From: Rheum nobile | Taxonomy: Eukaryota; Streptophyta; Magnoliopsida; Caryophyllales; Polygonaceae | NCBI GenBank assembly: GCA_027886185.1 | Contig: WOAB01000689.1 | Span: 5,394,001-5,458,000, forward strand | Direction of reading: 5' to 3' | DNA length: 64,000 bases | In this document: positions 1 through 12,183 of the stretch, in pieces | Position numbering within the stretch: position 1 is the stretch's first letter | How the letters are laid out: the number at the start of each line of letters is the position of its first letter | The notes under the pieces: generated by a model | The model's input: the letters and a program-made list of their open reading frames with translations, nothing else | Told to the model about the DNA's origin: nothing | The model's database searches: none | Made by a program: the position numbers and the translations under genes

Positions 1-993
1 CTCAGATCTAGTTCCTCATCTGAGTCTTCTTCCCATGAGGCCACAAGAGCCTTCTTCCTTTGAGGTTTTTCATCTTCTTTGGAGTCTTCTTTGTTGGGAC
101 AGCTCTTAGCGTAGTGCCCCTTTTCTTTGCATTCATAGCAAGAGACATCTTTGAGATCTCTCCTCGGTCCATTGTGAGAGGAACTGCCCTTTTGGAACTT
201 TCCCTTCACAAAGAATTTTTTGATGTTCTTTGTGAAGAGAGTTGTAAGTTCGTACTCTTCATCTTCTAGGTCTGAGTTCTCCTGCTCCGTTTCAAGCCTT
301 GTGAAGGCTTTGGAGATTTTGAGGGCAATTCCTTTCTCCAGTTTCTTGTCAGCATTGACCTTGGTGTGTTCTCCTTCTTCAACCTCCAGTTTCCCTATGA
401 TTTGAGTCAAGGGAAGGGATTGAATGCCTGAGGTGTTCTTCATGATTCCTTTGATGAGGGTGAACTTAGAGTTAAGTCCATTGATGACCACCAGTGATTT
501 GGAGACTTCATCAAGGGTGACCTCAACCGCTGTTAGCTTTCCAATGAGCATGTTGAAGCGAGAGTAATACTCAGAGATGGTTTCAGTTTCCATCATTTTG
601 AATGTGTGGTATTCTCCTTCTAAAGCAAACTTTCGGCTTTGCTTTAGTTCCTCACTTTCAGTTTCCATCATTTTGAATGAGTGCTTGCCACATCTCTTTC
701 GCCGTCTTGATTCCTATGACTTTGTCCATATCTTCTCTATCTAGTCCATTGAGAATGAACTGTCTAGCTTTGGCATTCTTTTCCATGATGACATAATGCT
801 CAGGTTTCCAATCTTCTTCCTTTTGGTTGAGATCGACATAGCCATCTCCATTCTCGACTATCCTCCAGCATTGGTAGTCATTGGTCTTTATGTGGCTTTC
901 CATGCACTTGGCCCACCATGTTTCTTCTCCCTTCTTTCGGAGATGTGGTTTGTTGGTGGAGATTCTGAGCTCAAACTTGCTCAACTGAGACAT
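1..993 (-). pseudogene. Copia gag polyprotein, frameshifted, 3' end outside window
   Basis: The start at 993 opens a gag N-terminus of the UBN2/DUF4219 type (motifs WWAKCMESHI, NDYQCW, AKEMWQAL). The frame closes at 658. From about 611 leftwards another frame continues the same protein without a stop: SEYYSRFNMLIGKL, then a CX2CX4HX4C zinc knuckle (CYECKEKGHYAKSC, near 110-155) and an acidic tail. A 22-base stretch is present twice (near 582-605 and 657-680), and this local duplication coincides with the frame change. Gag packages the element's RNA in virus-like particles; this copy cannot make it in one piece. Confidence 0.75.
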
Positions 994-1034
994 CTTAGAT
1001 CTGCAAACTTAAACAAAGATCTAGAGCTTTTCCT

Positions 1035-1046
1035 GCTCTGATACCA
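1035..1046 (-). other. Primer-binding site (tRNA-Met initiator)
   Basis: The minus strand reads TGGTATCAGAGC, the usual copia primer-binding site complementary to the 3' part of initiator tRNA-Met. It lies 42 bases upstream of the gag start at 993 and marks the edge of the 5' LTR. Confidence 0.85.
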
Positions 1047-2359
1047 ATTATAGGATCGTGATTGTTAGATTAAGAACAAGGGAACTGAGAATACAGATTA
1101 CAGTTCCCTTCGTAGCGGAAATAAACAATCAAATATAAACAAATAAGTTCCTTATAGTGGAAACCTTCGATTGCCAACTAGCAATCTAGGATAAAAACCA
1201 CTACCTTTCTTTCGAAAGGATTTCAAGGTCTACTTCTTGATTTCTTATCACTTCGGTTACAGATTACTCTAGGAACAAACACACAGTTTCTTTGTCTTAT
1301 ACACAGTTAGACAATCCTAGATAAACTTAACAGCAAGTATAATCAATCCAAGAAGCAGTCCTAAGCACTAAGGAACTAACTCACTTACAGTCACAGGAAC
1401 TAGCACACAGCTCTCAGATTCCTTGATTGGTTCCTCTTGATCTTGGTTTGAGTTGACGATATGTTTGAAAGCTCACACTATGATGTTTGATATTGAGTGT
1501 GATTCTTGTCGTAGTGCTTGAAGATAACAGCAAAGCTTATCTTCCTTATATAGTGGATCCTCGAGGTTAGATCTTCTCTTGGTTCCCACAGAGCAAGCTT
1601 GACCTAGGTTGTATGGTAATCCTTGATTCACGCTGACTTAGACATGTACCAACAACCTAGGCAACTCAGAATCCACATTGGTTGGTCAACTGCTTCAGAC
1701 AAGTCTGTCATGTCGTTGTCCAACTCCTTTCGTCCGAGGTTCAGCAACCTATACACTTTGGAACTATCCTCTGGATGGTGACATCCTTGTGACATGTCGC
1801 TTTCAGCAACCTTTATCCGAGGTTCAGCGTTCTAGACATCTTGGAGCTTTCCTTTGGATGGTGGCAGACTTTAGAAGCTTTGCTCAAGTCGCTTTCACCA
1901 TCTTTTGTCCGAGGTTCTGTGTTCCCAGCTTCATCGGGAAGAGCAAAGTCACGTGTTGCATTTCTGGGCACTTCTGGGTTCCTTTGGCTTGCTTGTTTGG
2001 TTTCTTTATCTTGTTTGGCTTCCATGGTTTCAACAACTGTCTTGTGGTTCCTTTAAACATATCTTTGAGATAAAACATTAGTATCAAAGTATTTGTCATC
2101 TTCAAAAGTAGAGAAACTGAGAAAATGAACTCTCATGGGAACTAAGGAAAGGAACTCTCAAACGCACACACAAGCATTGACAGATGCAAACAACATATTC
2201 TTAAAAGCACAACAACAAGCATTGTTGATGTGAACAATGTATTCTTATACGCACACACAAGCATTCAAAAATTTCACCATACATTCAGATGAAATGAACA
2301 CATAGTTTACTCTTATTTGGTCCTAGGGTTAGGTTTTCACAAACTGATTGTGTTAATCA
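1047..2359 (-). repeat. 5' LTR of the left-edge copia element (outer edge approximate)
   Basis: This noncoding stretch follows the primer-binding site. If the LTR starts with TG at 1059, 12 bases separate it from the primer-binding site, longer than usual. On the minus strand a CTATATAAGG box near 1545-1555 is a plausible LTR promoter. No open frame here looks real. The right border is a guess; it could be anywhere from about 2070 to 2360. Confidence 0.45.
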
Positions 2360-3264
2360 ACAATATAAACTTCGGACTCTCAAATCGTTTGTTGTTTGTG
2401 ATTTTGTATCCAAATATAGTAGAAATTTGATCGAAATTATTCTTTCAGTTGAATACCTTGCATTTGTGCCTTTTTCGCACCAGTTTTTGCCATTAGAATC
2501 GTCTGTACTGATTTCAAAGATTAGAATCGCCTTTGTATCTCCTTCATGAACATGCTTTGAAATATCTATGAATCACGCGAGAAATGGTGAAGAAAATGAT
2601 TCGTTTTTTTTCTTAAATAAATTTGAATAAGCAAGTTCTATCGAGACTCAATGCCTGAATCAATGCAAGAACACCCCAAAAACGAAAAAGATGAGAAACA
2701 AAGACCTTAGTTCACACCGCACACCCCTAATTATTAATCTTGTAGAATTTTTGTGACCCCCATTTCAACAATTTCTGTGTTTGCCACTGGTGTTAATGAC
2801 ACTTCAAAATTTGATATGACTAGTTGATGACACTTTTTTGTTGATGATGTTATCAACGTACTTGATGACATAAAGTGTTATCAAAACAAAAAATGTTAAT
2901 CAACTCCCACTTGTTAATGTCATCGTTACCGGTAGTGATGATGTCATTAAAAAAATGTCATCACACGCCACACGAAGGTGAGTTTTTTTTTATCAACCAT
3001 TAATGACCGATCAACGCCAATCAAGAATCTTTAACCGGTCAAACTTAAGAGATGAAATTAGATTGACGACATCACTATGTCCTAGAACTAATAAATTTTG
3101 TTTCGAGGTCATTGGCCTAATTATCCCTCTAGGATCATTGGCCAAATTCACCCTAAATTTTGTAGCGCACGAATTGACTATAACATACCTAAATTTATTT
3201 ATTGAGTAAGATATAATACAAAAACTACTCAAACAAATATATATAAATAGAGGCTTGATTAAGT
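2360..3264. other. No gene seen; AT-rich intergenic DNA
   Basis: No supported coding region. Between about 2780 and 2985 there is a cluster of short motifs (TGATGACA/TGTCATCA in both orientations) that suggests a decayed small DNA transposon, but I could not set its ends. Confidence 0.4.
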
Positions 3265-4669
3265 GAGAATGAGACTTATGGTGTAAGATGAGAATGAACA
3301 TCCACTCTTGGATGGATTTTCATCCAAAGGTGGAGAAAAAGCTTCATTTAAGTAGTCATGTGCATGGCACAAGACCACTTAAGTGGGTCAACTCCGGTAT
3401 TGATCGTCGGTCTCCGGCGTTGACCGTCGGTCTCCGACGTTGACCGTCGGTCAACTCCGGTCACCGGCGATTTTTTTTTATTATTATTTTTTTCGGGCCC
3501 AAAATATATTTTTTGGGGGCGGAATTTTTTCATTTTCTGGGCCAAAGTTTTCTATGCACATTCCTTTCAAAATTTATGCACATTCCAACATGATTTCATG
3601 CACTTTTGACCGACGTAAAACCGATCAACTTTTTTTTTACGGGGCCAACTTTTTTTTCTTTGGGCAATTTTTTTTGTATCCGGCCCAAAATTTTCTATGC
3701 ACATTTAGTGCATAAGTTATGCACATTTACGCAAGATTTCATGCATTTCTAACCGTTCAAGCTTTTTTTCTCCTAAAATATTTATTTTCGGGGTCCAGAT
3801 TTTTTTCGCACATCCAGTGCAAACATTATGCACATTCAAGCCATTTTTCACGCACATTCAAAGCCATTATGTGTGAAGTGCATACGTCTATGCATGTATA
3901 TGCATGGATAATGGCTTGTATGTGCACATGATTTGTACTAGCATATGCAATGCAAACATTATGCACATTCAAACCAATTTGCATGCACATCCAGTGTAAT
4001 ACGTGTGAAGTGCATACATCTATGCGTATATATGCATGAATAATGGCTTGTTTGTGCACCTAATTTGCACTATAAGTGCATATATCGGATTTGTGTTAAA
4101 AATATGCATGAGTTTTAGACCGTGTGTAGATGATTATTGAAGTAGTGCAATACGTGTGAAGTGCATACATCTATGCGTATATGTGCATAATAATGGCTTG
4201 TTTGTGCACTTAATTTGCACTATGAGTGCATATATCGGATTTATGTTGAAAATGTGCATGAATTTTAGACCGTGTGTGGATGATTATTGAAGTGCATGAG
4301 TTTTTACATGTACGTGCACATAGAATAGTATATTTGTGCATTTATTTTTGTACTAGATGTGAAATTTATTTAGTTTTTAACATGCATTGCTCTTTTTTTT
4401 CAAAAGTACATGAAATTCTGAAGAAATGTGCATATAAAATTTTGGCCCATAAAATGAAAATTTCGTCCCAAAAAAACAAATTTTGGACCCGGAAAAAGAA
4501 AAAAAAAACGGTCAACGCCGACGTTGACCGACAAGTGAAATTTGACCAAGGGATCATGTACATGACACATGCCCCTTTAATAAAAGTTTGATCCAAACCC
4601 TTAAATTTATCTCCATCCAAAAGTTATAAGATCATTGTCATTTTATACCATAATAATCATTCTCATATG
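3265..4669. mobile_element. Non-autonomous DNA element with long imperfect inverted ends (Mutator-like candidate)
   Basis: The left end (GAGAATGAGACTTATGG) and the reverse complement of the right end (GAGAATGATTATTATGG) match. The similarity runs inwards for about 300 bases through a GTTGACCGTCGG/CGGTCAAC block and a run rich in A/T next to GGGCCCAAAA. The centre is packed with GTGCAT/TGCACA words and two tandem 151-base units. There is no transposase. Long inverted ends fit a Mutator-like or fold-back element, but I found no clear target-site duplication. Confidence 0.5.
4000..4301. repeat. Two tandem copies of a 151-base unit
   Basis: The unit starting ACGTGTGAAGTGCATACATC at 4001 recurs at 4152 with about 95% similarity by eye. 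A more diverged relative begins near 3870. The copies lie in the middle of the long-inverted-end element. Confidence 0.75.
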
Positions 4670-5464
4670 ATCAAATTCCTATATAGTATTAGGTTTAACA
4701 AATAACAAGAGATGGTAACATTAAATATGAAAAATATAAATAAAGATTTAGAAAATAGGAGTAACAAATAATACGTTTATTATTTATTAAAATTTTAGAA
4801 AGATTAATAACAGTCCATGCAAGGCACGAGTCCACTTTATATATCACTAATCATCAACCTGCCACATATTTCTTTATCTGCAGCACAACCACCACCATAC
4901 GGCAAGCAGGCAGCTGCTGTGCGATCAAGATTCCAAAGAATGAGAACAAGATCAAATATAAATTTTAAAAAATTTCTAGAGCCTTAATATAGCACTAACA
5001 TTGAAACAATGGTACATCGATAGTGTCTCTAAATGCAATGTACTTGGTCATGTTCTCCCACAAACTGAACTAAGGAGTGAGGAAAACAAGAATAATTCAA
5101 GATTCAATGACTAGAGAACCACCAGGCTAAGAAAGGGATGAACAATTATGCACATCAGCCATATCAACCTCAATAAACAGGATTGTGACCATCTTGAACC
5201 CTTCCATTAACTGAACCCCTCCATCAACAGAGACACTAGTTTCACTGGCATACAAGCCTCTGACAATTAAGATGCAAAATCTCAACTCATGAAGAATTCT
5301 TGTATCGGTAGGTTGGTGCAACTCAAACAACTGCAGGAAACCTCTCAAAAATCCTGAAATCAATCAAATTGAACCAAGGATTTGAACATATACAAAGAGA
5401 GAAGTTTGTACATTTTGTCAGGTGGAGCTCCATGATTACCACTGAACAGGGTATTATGTCTTAT
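4670..5464. other. No separate gene seen; includes probable 3' UTR of EXO70
   Basis: AT-rich DNA up to about 5100. The last 350 bases before the EXO70 stop are of mixed composition and could be its 3' UTR on the minus strand. A short minus-strand open frame at 5127-5363 shows no recognisable protein. Confidence 0.4.
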
Positions 5465-7495
5465 TCATGCCACTGAAGGTGGAGTTGGGTGTTGATCTGC
5501 AGCAACATTGTTGAATTTACCACTAAACTGCCTACCCTTGAAGCTGCCATACCTACCAGGCTTTGGATGGAAAAGAGAGGTGATCGTTTTCTCCAACGAA
5601 TCTGCAGAGAACTTTGCGTACTTACCAGCACTCGCATCTTGCTCGACCAAAGGCCCATAGTTCTGCATGTAGCTTCTATATACAGGCACAACTGCCTGCA
5701 CTATAAGCTGACAAGTCTTCTCTCTCAGATCTCTGTCAGGAACAACCCAGTTGCACTGTTTCTTGTACAGTTCATCAAAAGCCTCGTTAAACTTCTTCAA
5801 TCGCTTCTTAACAAGATCGCGAGCTGTAGCACGTCCGCCTGAGAACAGTATCAAACCTTCCCTGCTCAACAGCCCTGGAAGCTTTGTCCAACTGTCTCTC
5901 AAGTAGACAGTAGAATAATACTCCTTCAACTTTTCTTGTTCTTTCAGCCAAGGATCTCCCAAGAGATTCCCAAGCTTTGTTCCTTTCAAGCTCTTGTACA
6001 TATGCCAATGGTTATTCATCAAGAATAAATAAGAAAAAAGACTATCGTCATACGCCTTCGACCATGTCTCAATATTCAATTGAATGGCTCTAACAATTTC
6101 GAGGATGGCATTGATTAGGAGCCTTTCCTGGAACTTCTCATTTTTCCAACTACGCTGGATGACAAGGACCTGAGTCAGGACCGGTTTATAGTCATCTCCG
6201 AGTAATCGGTTGCAATAATCAGTAATAAAGCCTACGAGCCTAGGCACCCCACCATCAGCAGGAGGAGCTGTTTGCCTCTGTAGTTCAACTTGAACGAGAA
6301 GTTCCCAGAATATCTCACAAGCTCCATCAATTACGCTCTTGATGAGGTCCCTGGTTAGATTTTGAATTTCTAAACAAGCTGCTCCACCAAAGAGCCTGTT
6401 GAAATCCATCCGCAATTTGTTTAACGACGTGAAAATATCCAAAAGCTTCAAGAGCTTGATTGGATCCTTCTTGCTTTCAGTTACAGTCTTCCCAAATTGA
6501 AGGAATGCCAAGATCCCAGCCTGGGCAGAGATCTTTGCAAAGCACCCCATCCACACATCTAAACCAATCCTCTCAAAAACATCATTACAAAGAGTGTACT
6601 CTGCCTCAAACAAATGTTTAACAGCAAACTCCAAATGCTTACCCCACTTTGCTATGTACCCTTCAATGCTCTGCACATCAGTGAACTCTGACACCGAAAT
6701 CTCAAGATAGTCTAAATTAAGGGCCTGCAAACTAGCCCTAACATTAGCACCTCGTACTTCAACATAGATTGAAATGCATTTTTCAAGCCTGTCATTAGCA
6801 GTTAATCTCCCAATGATGGCCTGAAGCTTCTGAATCACAGATACCGGTAAAGGAGATGGAGCAATACATACTTGTTCCGTGAGTTCCTCTGAAGCCATTG
6901 GGAGTGGCACACTGTTTTCTGTTAATAGCCGACGGAATTCATCCTCCAACTTAACCAAAGCGGCTTCAAGTAGTCCGCCATCAAGGCAAGTTTTGTTCTG
7001 CGATTCTCTTAAACTCCTCAGGGTCTTCTTCAAGTTCGAAAGGTAGGTATCATCAGCTAGGATGTTATCTTCCAAGTATTCCACAATATCCTCCAACCAC
7101 TGAATCGCCAATCCACTATTATCAGCCAGGAACTTCAAGGCTTCCTCGAGTCTCTTAAGCACAGCAAGGTAACCGGGAAGATCGTTACGGGGATCAGAAA
7201 GCAACGACTTCTCAAGGCCATGAACCGCGTCGAAAACCTTTAGAACCGCAGCAGCTGGTCCCACAGCCCTGTCAATATGGCCACCCACAGCAACTAGGGA
7301 ATCGTGGTTAGCCCGGATTGGGCGAACAGCGGCTTGAAGAGACGGCAATCTCTGGTTAAGTTCTTCGAATCTGGGAGCAGCTTTGTCTAGGGAAGCTTCG
7401 AGAGCTTTTGATTTGTCTAAGCTGATGTTCAGCAGCTTCCTAGCAATCAACAATTTTTCATTGGCACTAGCGTCATCAGGTTTAGGCGACCCCAT
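5465..7495 (-). CDS. EXO70: Exocyst subunit EXO70 family protein (676 aa)
   Basis: EXO70 is a subunit of the exocyst, the octameric complex that tethers secretory vesicles to the plasma membrane; its C-terminal part binds phosphoinositides. The 676-residue frame has the usual plant EXO70 length. The N-terminal third is helical with coiled-coil character (residues 20-200, including AVLKVFDAVHGLEKSLL). The C-terminal Pfam Exo70 domain covers roughly residues 260-650, with the landmarks LLFSGGRATARDLVKKRLK and YRSYMQNYGPLVEQD. The whole coding region is one uninterrupted exon. The start is the first ATG of the frame. The N-terminal sequence resembles the mostly intronless members, perhaps clade G, more than the intron-rich EXO70A1; the clade is inferred from memory and not tested. 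Transposons lie on both sides. This is one of two convincing host genes here and looks intact. Confidence 0.93.
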   Translation of the reverse strand: MGSPKPDDASANEKLLIARKLLNISLDKSKALEASLDKAAPRFEELNQRLPSLQAAVRPIRANHDSLVAVGGHIDRAVGPAAAVLKVFDAVHGLEKSLLSDPRNDLPGYLAVLKRLEEALKFLADNSGLAIQWLEDIVEYLEDNILADDTYLSNLKKTLRSLRESQNKTCLDGGLLEAALVKLEDEFRRLLTENSVPLPMASEELTEQVCIAPSPLPVSVIQKLQAIIGRLTANDRLEKCISIYVEVRGANVRASLQALNLDYLEISVSEFTDVQSIEGYIAKWGKHLEFAVKHLFEAEYTLCNDVFERIGLDVWMGCFAKISAQAGILAFLQFGKTVTESKKDPIKLLKLLDIFTSLNKLRMDFNRLFGGAACLEIQNLTRDLIKSVIDGACEIFWELLVQVELQRQTAPPADGGVPRLVGFITDYCNRLLGDDYKPVLTQVLVIQRSWKNEKFQERLLINAILEIVRAIQLNIETWSKAYDDSLFSYLFLMNNHWHMYKSLKGTKLGNLLGDPWLKEQEKLKEYYSTVYLRDSWTKLPGLLSREGLILFSGGRATARDLVKKRLKKFNEAFDELYKKQCNWVVPDRDLREKTCQLIVQAVVPVYRSYMQNYGPLVEQDASAGKYAKFSADSLEKTITSLFHPKPGRYGSFKGRQFSGKFNNVAADQHPTPPSVA

Positions 7496-8322
7496 TCAAA
7501 AATCCGTGAAAAACCCTAAGCCTCTCCTTCCTCTTTTTCGATCAAGCTTTGCAAACTTGAAATCTCACTCAAGAGTATGTGGATCCGGTGAGTTCACGAG
7601 AGATCACTCATGTGAGATGTACTTGCATAGAAATCATCGATGAAAAAGATAATAACATGACATCCCACCAACTTTCACCAAGTCAAATCAGAATCACAAG
7701 ACAAGCAAACCGGTGAAAAGAGCAACAGTATCAGACAAACTGGAAGAAGACTACAGCAAGCTAATACACACGATGAAAGAGAGAGGGAGGGAGGGAGAGA
7801 GACAGAGATGCGAGAGACTCACTAATTTCACTTTTCAGGTATGGATCGAACTCCGGAAGGAGCGGAGGAAGATAAAAATCGGCGATTCAAAAAGGGGGAG
7901 AGAGTGGGAAACGGAGAACCCTAGAATTTGAGATGGAAAGGGGGAAAGGCGGTGAGTTATTCTGGAGGTGCTGTTTGTTGCTGAGTCCGATGAATTGAGC
8001 CAAAGTGCTTGACAGGAGTGCCTTTGCTTGCATACTCTTTTCTCTCTCTAATCTTTTTTGCATGTTTCAGTTTTACTACTGCTCACATTGAACTTGTTCA
8101 ACTCCACCACAAAAAAAATTGAGTGAGCTAATGATTTTTTTTACCCGGACTTGTCAGTTGTCACCGTAATTAAACTCGAGACTTGTTTGGTGGTGGTATC
8201 AGTGATAAAAAATACATGTCGACCGGACCGAACCCCGGAATTAGGGTCCGGTATCTCGTCCACGGTTTTGGTTCAGACAATTTCAAATCCAGAATTTTCA
8301 GGTTATACCGGAATTGTTTTAT
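7496..8322 (-). promoter_or_regulatory. 5' UTR/promoter region of EXO70 (inferred)
   Basis: This is the upstream side of the EXO70 start on the minus strand. It has a GA-rich tract at about 7776-7806, which reads as CT-rich on the coding strand and is common in plant 5' UTRs and core promoters. A second CT-rich stretch lies near 8036-8058. No clear TATA box was found. Short open frames here (7383-7643, 7713-7931) look incidental. Confidence 0.4.
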
Positions 8323-8853
8323 CTAAATAATATTAACTATCATCTTTAAATAAAAAATAATACTAATTTTAAAAATTATAAAAACAAACATAAATTATAA
8401 CAATATAAACAAAAAATGGTATAAGCATATTTTTCTAGTGAATTTTCTAACGTAAAATGCTGAGATGGAGCCGAAAATGTAATTTGTCAAAAAATATTAC
8501 TCATTAAATTATACTTCATTTGTATAATAATGATTGGTTTGTTTAAAAAGTGATCTGTCAAAAAATATGACCGAATTTCTTGTGTTTGTGTTGTTGTAAG
8601 ATGTGAATTACTGATATTGGTTTGTGTATTTTTCTTTTAGTTTTTTATTATATAAATGAGGTGTAATTTGATGTGTTAAACGGAAATATGACAACTCATT
8701 TTTTCGGCTTCATATCAGCAAATCCGTCGAAAAATTCACCGAAAAATATGTACATACCATTTTTTATTAATATTGACATAGTTTGAGTATGCTTTTATAA
8801 TTTTTAAAGTTCGTATTATTTTTTATTCAAGACTGATAGTTGATATTATTTAG
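8323..8853. mobile_element. Fold-back MITE, about 530 bp, long inverted repeats
   Basis: The left arm begins CTAAATAATATTAACTATCA. The reverse complement of the right arm begins CTAAATAATATCAACTATCA, and the match continues for about 150-190 bases (AATAAAAAATAATAC, ACAATATAAACAAAAAATGG, GTGAATTTTC). There is no coding capacity. A related, partial copy lies at 45225-45475, so this is a dispersed family. Target-site duplication not resolved. Confidence 0.7.
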
Positions 8854-10018
8854 AGTCATTTTTCCTTTTATTAATGATCATATATCTCAAATTTTTGTTC
8901 ACATTCAATTTTATTAAAGTCGCGACGACACGCGAACTTGTCTTCACTAACGACCGATCCTAGTTGTACATAAGGTGTTAAAATATCGGAGAAGGACTCA
9001 AATGTGTGTTATACATAAGGTGTAAAATACGAATAAATATGAGTCATTAGATTAAGGTGATGGACGTACACGATTAGAAAGAAAAATGGTCTAGACTAAC
9101 TTTTTTATAAATAGTGTAAACTTTTCTTTTCTTTTTAGCCCAAAAGGCAAACAAATGTTCACATTTACTAGATTAAATGTTCACATGCATTTAGTACAAT
9201 ACATGTGCAACATATAATAAACATCACTTCAATATAGTATACGTAGAAGGTACATATCATAGTTAATAATAATGATTTTTTGGTGCATAAGCATGCACAT
9301 TTGCTGCACCTTTAAATCTTTAATGCATAAACATGCAGTTTTCACATATCTTATAACTAAAAGAACGTTGTACTTTCGATGAACAAGCATTATTATAGTT
9401 TATCGACATGGTAGTTTGATTTACAAAGTTGGCATTTCTAACTTCTAATGGTATTCATCTGTCCCCCTAATTCGACGAGGATTACTATTTATTTTACGTC
9501 CTAAAGGGTTTATGAGTCTAATTGAATTTCCAGAATAATACATTAAATTACATTATTTTGATTAAAATGACAATTAAATATAAAATAATGTATTATTTTT
9601 AAAAATCCAAACAAACCCCTAAATACTTGAACCCGCCCTTGAAATTACAAATGAAAACTTTTGGATAACAAGTTTTTCACGGTTTAAAAAAGCCTGCAAT
9701 ATTTTTGTTCGTTTATTTTATTTTTCAACTATAAGGACATGAGGAAAAAATTTGTGTTTAGTTGAGTGCTAAATTAATTATAAATATCTTCCTTTCTTTC
9801 AATAAATAAAGTTCACTCATATTTTTATAGAAAGTTCACTCATATTGCCCCTCCAGATTACATCAAATTGGGATGACCACTTATCCTCTTGGGCACTATT
9901 TTATATTTGCTATATTATTCATTCGAACTTGTTATACAATAGTAAATATTAAATGTAATTTTTTATCAATAATGAAAGAATTGATTGTAAAAAAAAGATT
10001 TGAAAAAAATTTAAGTAT
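8854..10018. other. No gene seen; AT-rich intergenic DNA
   Basis: AT-rich, with no frame longer than noise. The last five bases (AGTAT, 10014-10018) are the left target-site duplication of the next retrotransposon. Confidence 0.5.
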
Positions 10019-10202
10019 GGTTATAAACTAAGAAAAAGAGAGAGATTTGAGAGAAAAAAAGAGAACAATGAGAGAGTAAAGATGCATTTATTAGGCTTTC
10101 AATAAGAGCATTATATAAGGTTTACAATGTTTGGATAATAAGTCAACTTTAGGATTTAGAGAAGCTTATCTTATATGCATCCATAAATATAATATTATAA
10201 CA
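10019..10202 (-). repeat. 3' LTR (184 bp) of the 10019-17665 element
   Basis: Matches 17505-17665 closely, including AAGTCAACT, TTTAGAGAAG and the end ATAATATTATAACA. The adjacent internal sequence CTCTCCCTTGGATGTACATC is the reverse complement of a polypurine tract region. Confidence 0.8.
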
Positions 10203-12183
10203 CTCTCCCTTGGATGTACATCACTAACTGTCTCGCTAAAAATCTTATCCGGAAAAACCCAATGAGATAAAAACCAAGACTAAGGGAAAAAGAGTGCAGT
10301 TGTAGTTTCCCCCCTCAATTTAACCTTGCTTGACTGAATCTACTGAATTGGTCCTCCTTTTGACTCAAAGCTCATGAGTGTATATAGATATCGTCAATAT
10401 GTAAGTGATTGAGTGCGGAGTGATGCATGATCTTCATATATCTCCATTTGTGTTCGTGCACATAAATCTCGGTTTTTCGGGAACTTGCATGTACATACCT
10501 GTATCAAAAATAGAAATACAAACCAATACAGATAACCATTAATTCTAAATTAATGCTTTACATATCACTTTTAATATACAAATTCCAACTTTGCTTGAAA
10601 CGTCTTTCTCAACTCTATCAATCATCATTGTCGACGTGTTTCCATTGATCGAGAATCATTAACCTTCTCGTATGTCACTTCTGGTGCAAGTACTTATTCA
10701 AACAACATCATCAAGGACAATCTCATTTCGATTCCTTTCGAAATGGATTCTAACAAACATTTTGTACTTGTCTCTTAAAATCCTTGCTTATATACGATGT
10801 GTAATCTAAGATAAGATTTTCTTCAAGAACTTATCTCAAGAAATGTCACTTGTCGACAATTAACAACTTGTTAATCTGCAATATGTGATTCCTCTTCAGA
10901 AAATCGAGCTTCAGATATAGTCTAATAGTCTCCCACGCGTTTGGCGTAATTAAGACTCCCTAGCTTGTAGTGGATTGGTCTGGAGTTACTACAAGAACCT
11001 TCGAATGAGCTAAGCATTGAAGTTGGTATATGTGACTCCGTCACTTTCTTGGCTTTCAGCAAATGCAATTTATAGCATCCTAGCTATATCGTTATGTATA
11101 TGATCCGTTGAACTTCTAGTTCATGTTCGTTTAACCAAGGATATAAAATTATCGAGAATTTACATTCCTTGCAATCTCTTATACATAGTAATCTCATTGT
11201 CTGCTCCCCCTAAAGTTGGGATCTTATCTAATCAAAATGAGAATCTTGACACCGAGCGATCACCCAATATAAGCTCTAGGTATTCAATAATATATAGGGA
11301 TGCCTACCCCATGTATAATCCCAACTTTCCTTGTAGTATTACATTAGTTTGTTTAGGGGGGGGGGGGGGGGGGGTAATGGGACATACACCGCATATCCAT
11401 ATACTTTTAATTCTCTTCTGGAGATAAGTTTTAATTAGGAAATTATATCGTAGTCAGCCAAAATAGAACTAAATTCTCGACATCCAAACTTTGCATGACC
11501 TCATATGGTCAACGACTTCGCTACAATTTTCCATGTATTAGCTTTAACCTAGCTATCATTGATGACCACATAAATAACGACTATATTGGGTCTTCCTATC
11601 AGTGTGAACTACCCGTCGCTCGACCATTACACTGATTGGTTAATTTCTTTCTCCCACTTTATGTTTCGTTTGACCAATGTGTTGATGCATCTATCAACAT
11701 AATAAAATATATGAACAATTAACATTGGTTCATATGACGGTGTTATTATTCCTCATATGTATTCTTGAATATGTCAAGAAACGTGGAGACTATGCATTTA
11801 CTCTTTACATAATCGACATTCTTATCAAGAAAACAAGTCGTGTATTTACGATCACTCTAAGACAAGGACTCCATGTCCTAGGATCCTCAAGTCCTTTAGT
11901 AGGTGTTTGAGTGAATTTCCAATGATCATGCACATCATTACTTCATTTGGGTGATCGAATCCATTTTTGCCACAAAAGAATATTTTTCCATCAACTAACT
12001 TCTGGTTAGAGATATTATATGATTCAATGGGTTATCGTATATACCTCGTGTATAAAGTTTCCTTTGAACTTTTAAATAGATATTCGATATTGTACTCATT
12101 CATGAGTTCTGCATGATAACCAATTTCTCAAATATCTTCTCAAATAATCAACAAGTTTGCCCTAAACTTGTAAACATAGAGTG
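10203..12183 (-). other. Decayed 3' internal region of the copia element, with a 19-G homopolymer
   Basis: No open frame of note. The position (between a protease-like remnant and the polypurine tract, minus strand) is where pol should be, so this is either pol decayed beyond reading or a noncoding derivative. A run of 19 G occurs at 11356-11374. Confidence 0.45.

Larger units (their letters stand above)
1..2359 (-). mobile_element. Copia LTR retrotransposon, 5' portion, running off the left edge
   Basis: Read on the minus strand, the order is LTR, primer-binding site, then gag with a zinc knuckle, which is the 5' half of a Ty1-copia element. The 12-base primer-binding site matches the initiator tRNA-Met type used by copia elements. 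Pol and the 3' LTR would lie left of base 1. The outer (right) edge is uncertain: I chose it near a TTAATCA end around 2359 and found no second LTR to confirm it. Confidence 0.7.

Noticed and set aside
1678..2105. Overlapping frames of 70-131 codons on both strands
   Set aside because: They lie in the LTR of the left-edge copia element and have no recognisable domain.
5461..6008. Frames of 66-117 codons around the EXO70 C-terminus
   Set aside because: Out-of-frame shadows of EXO70 on both strands.
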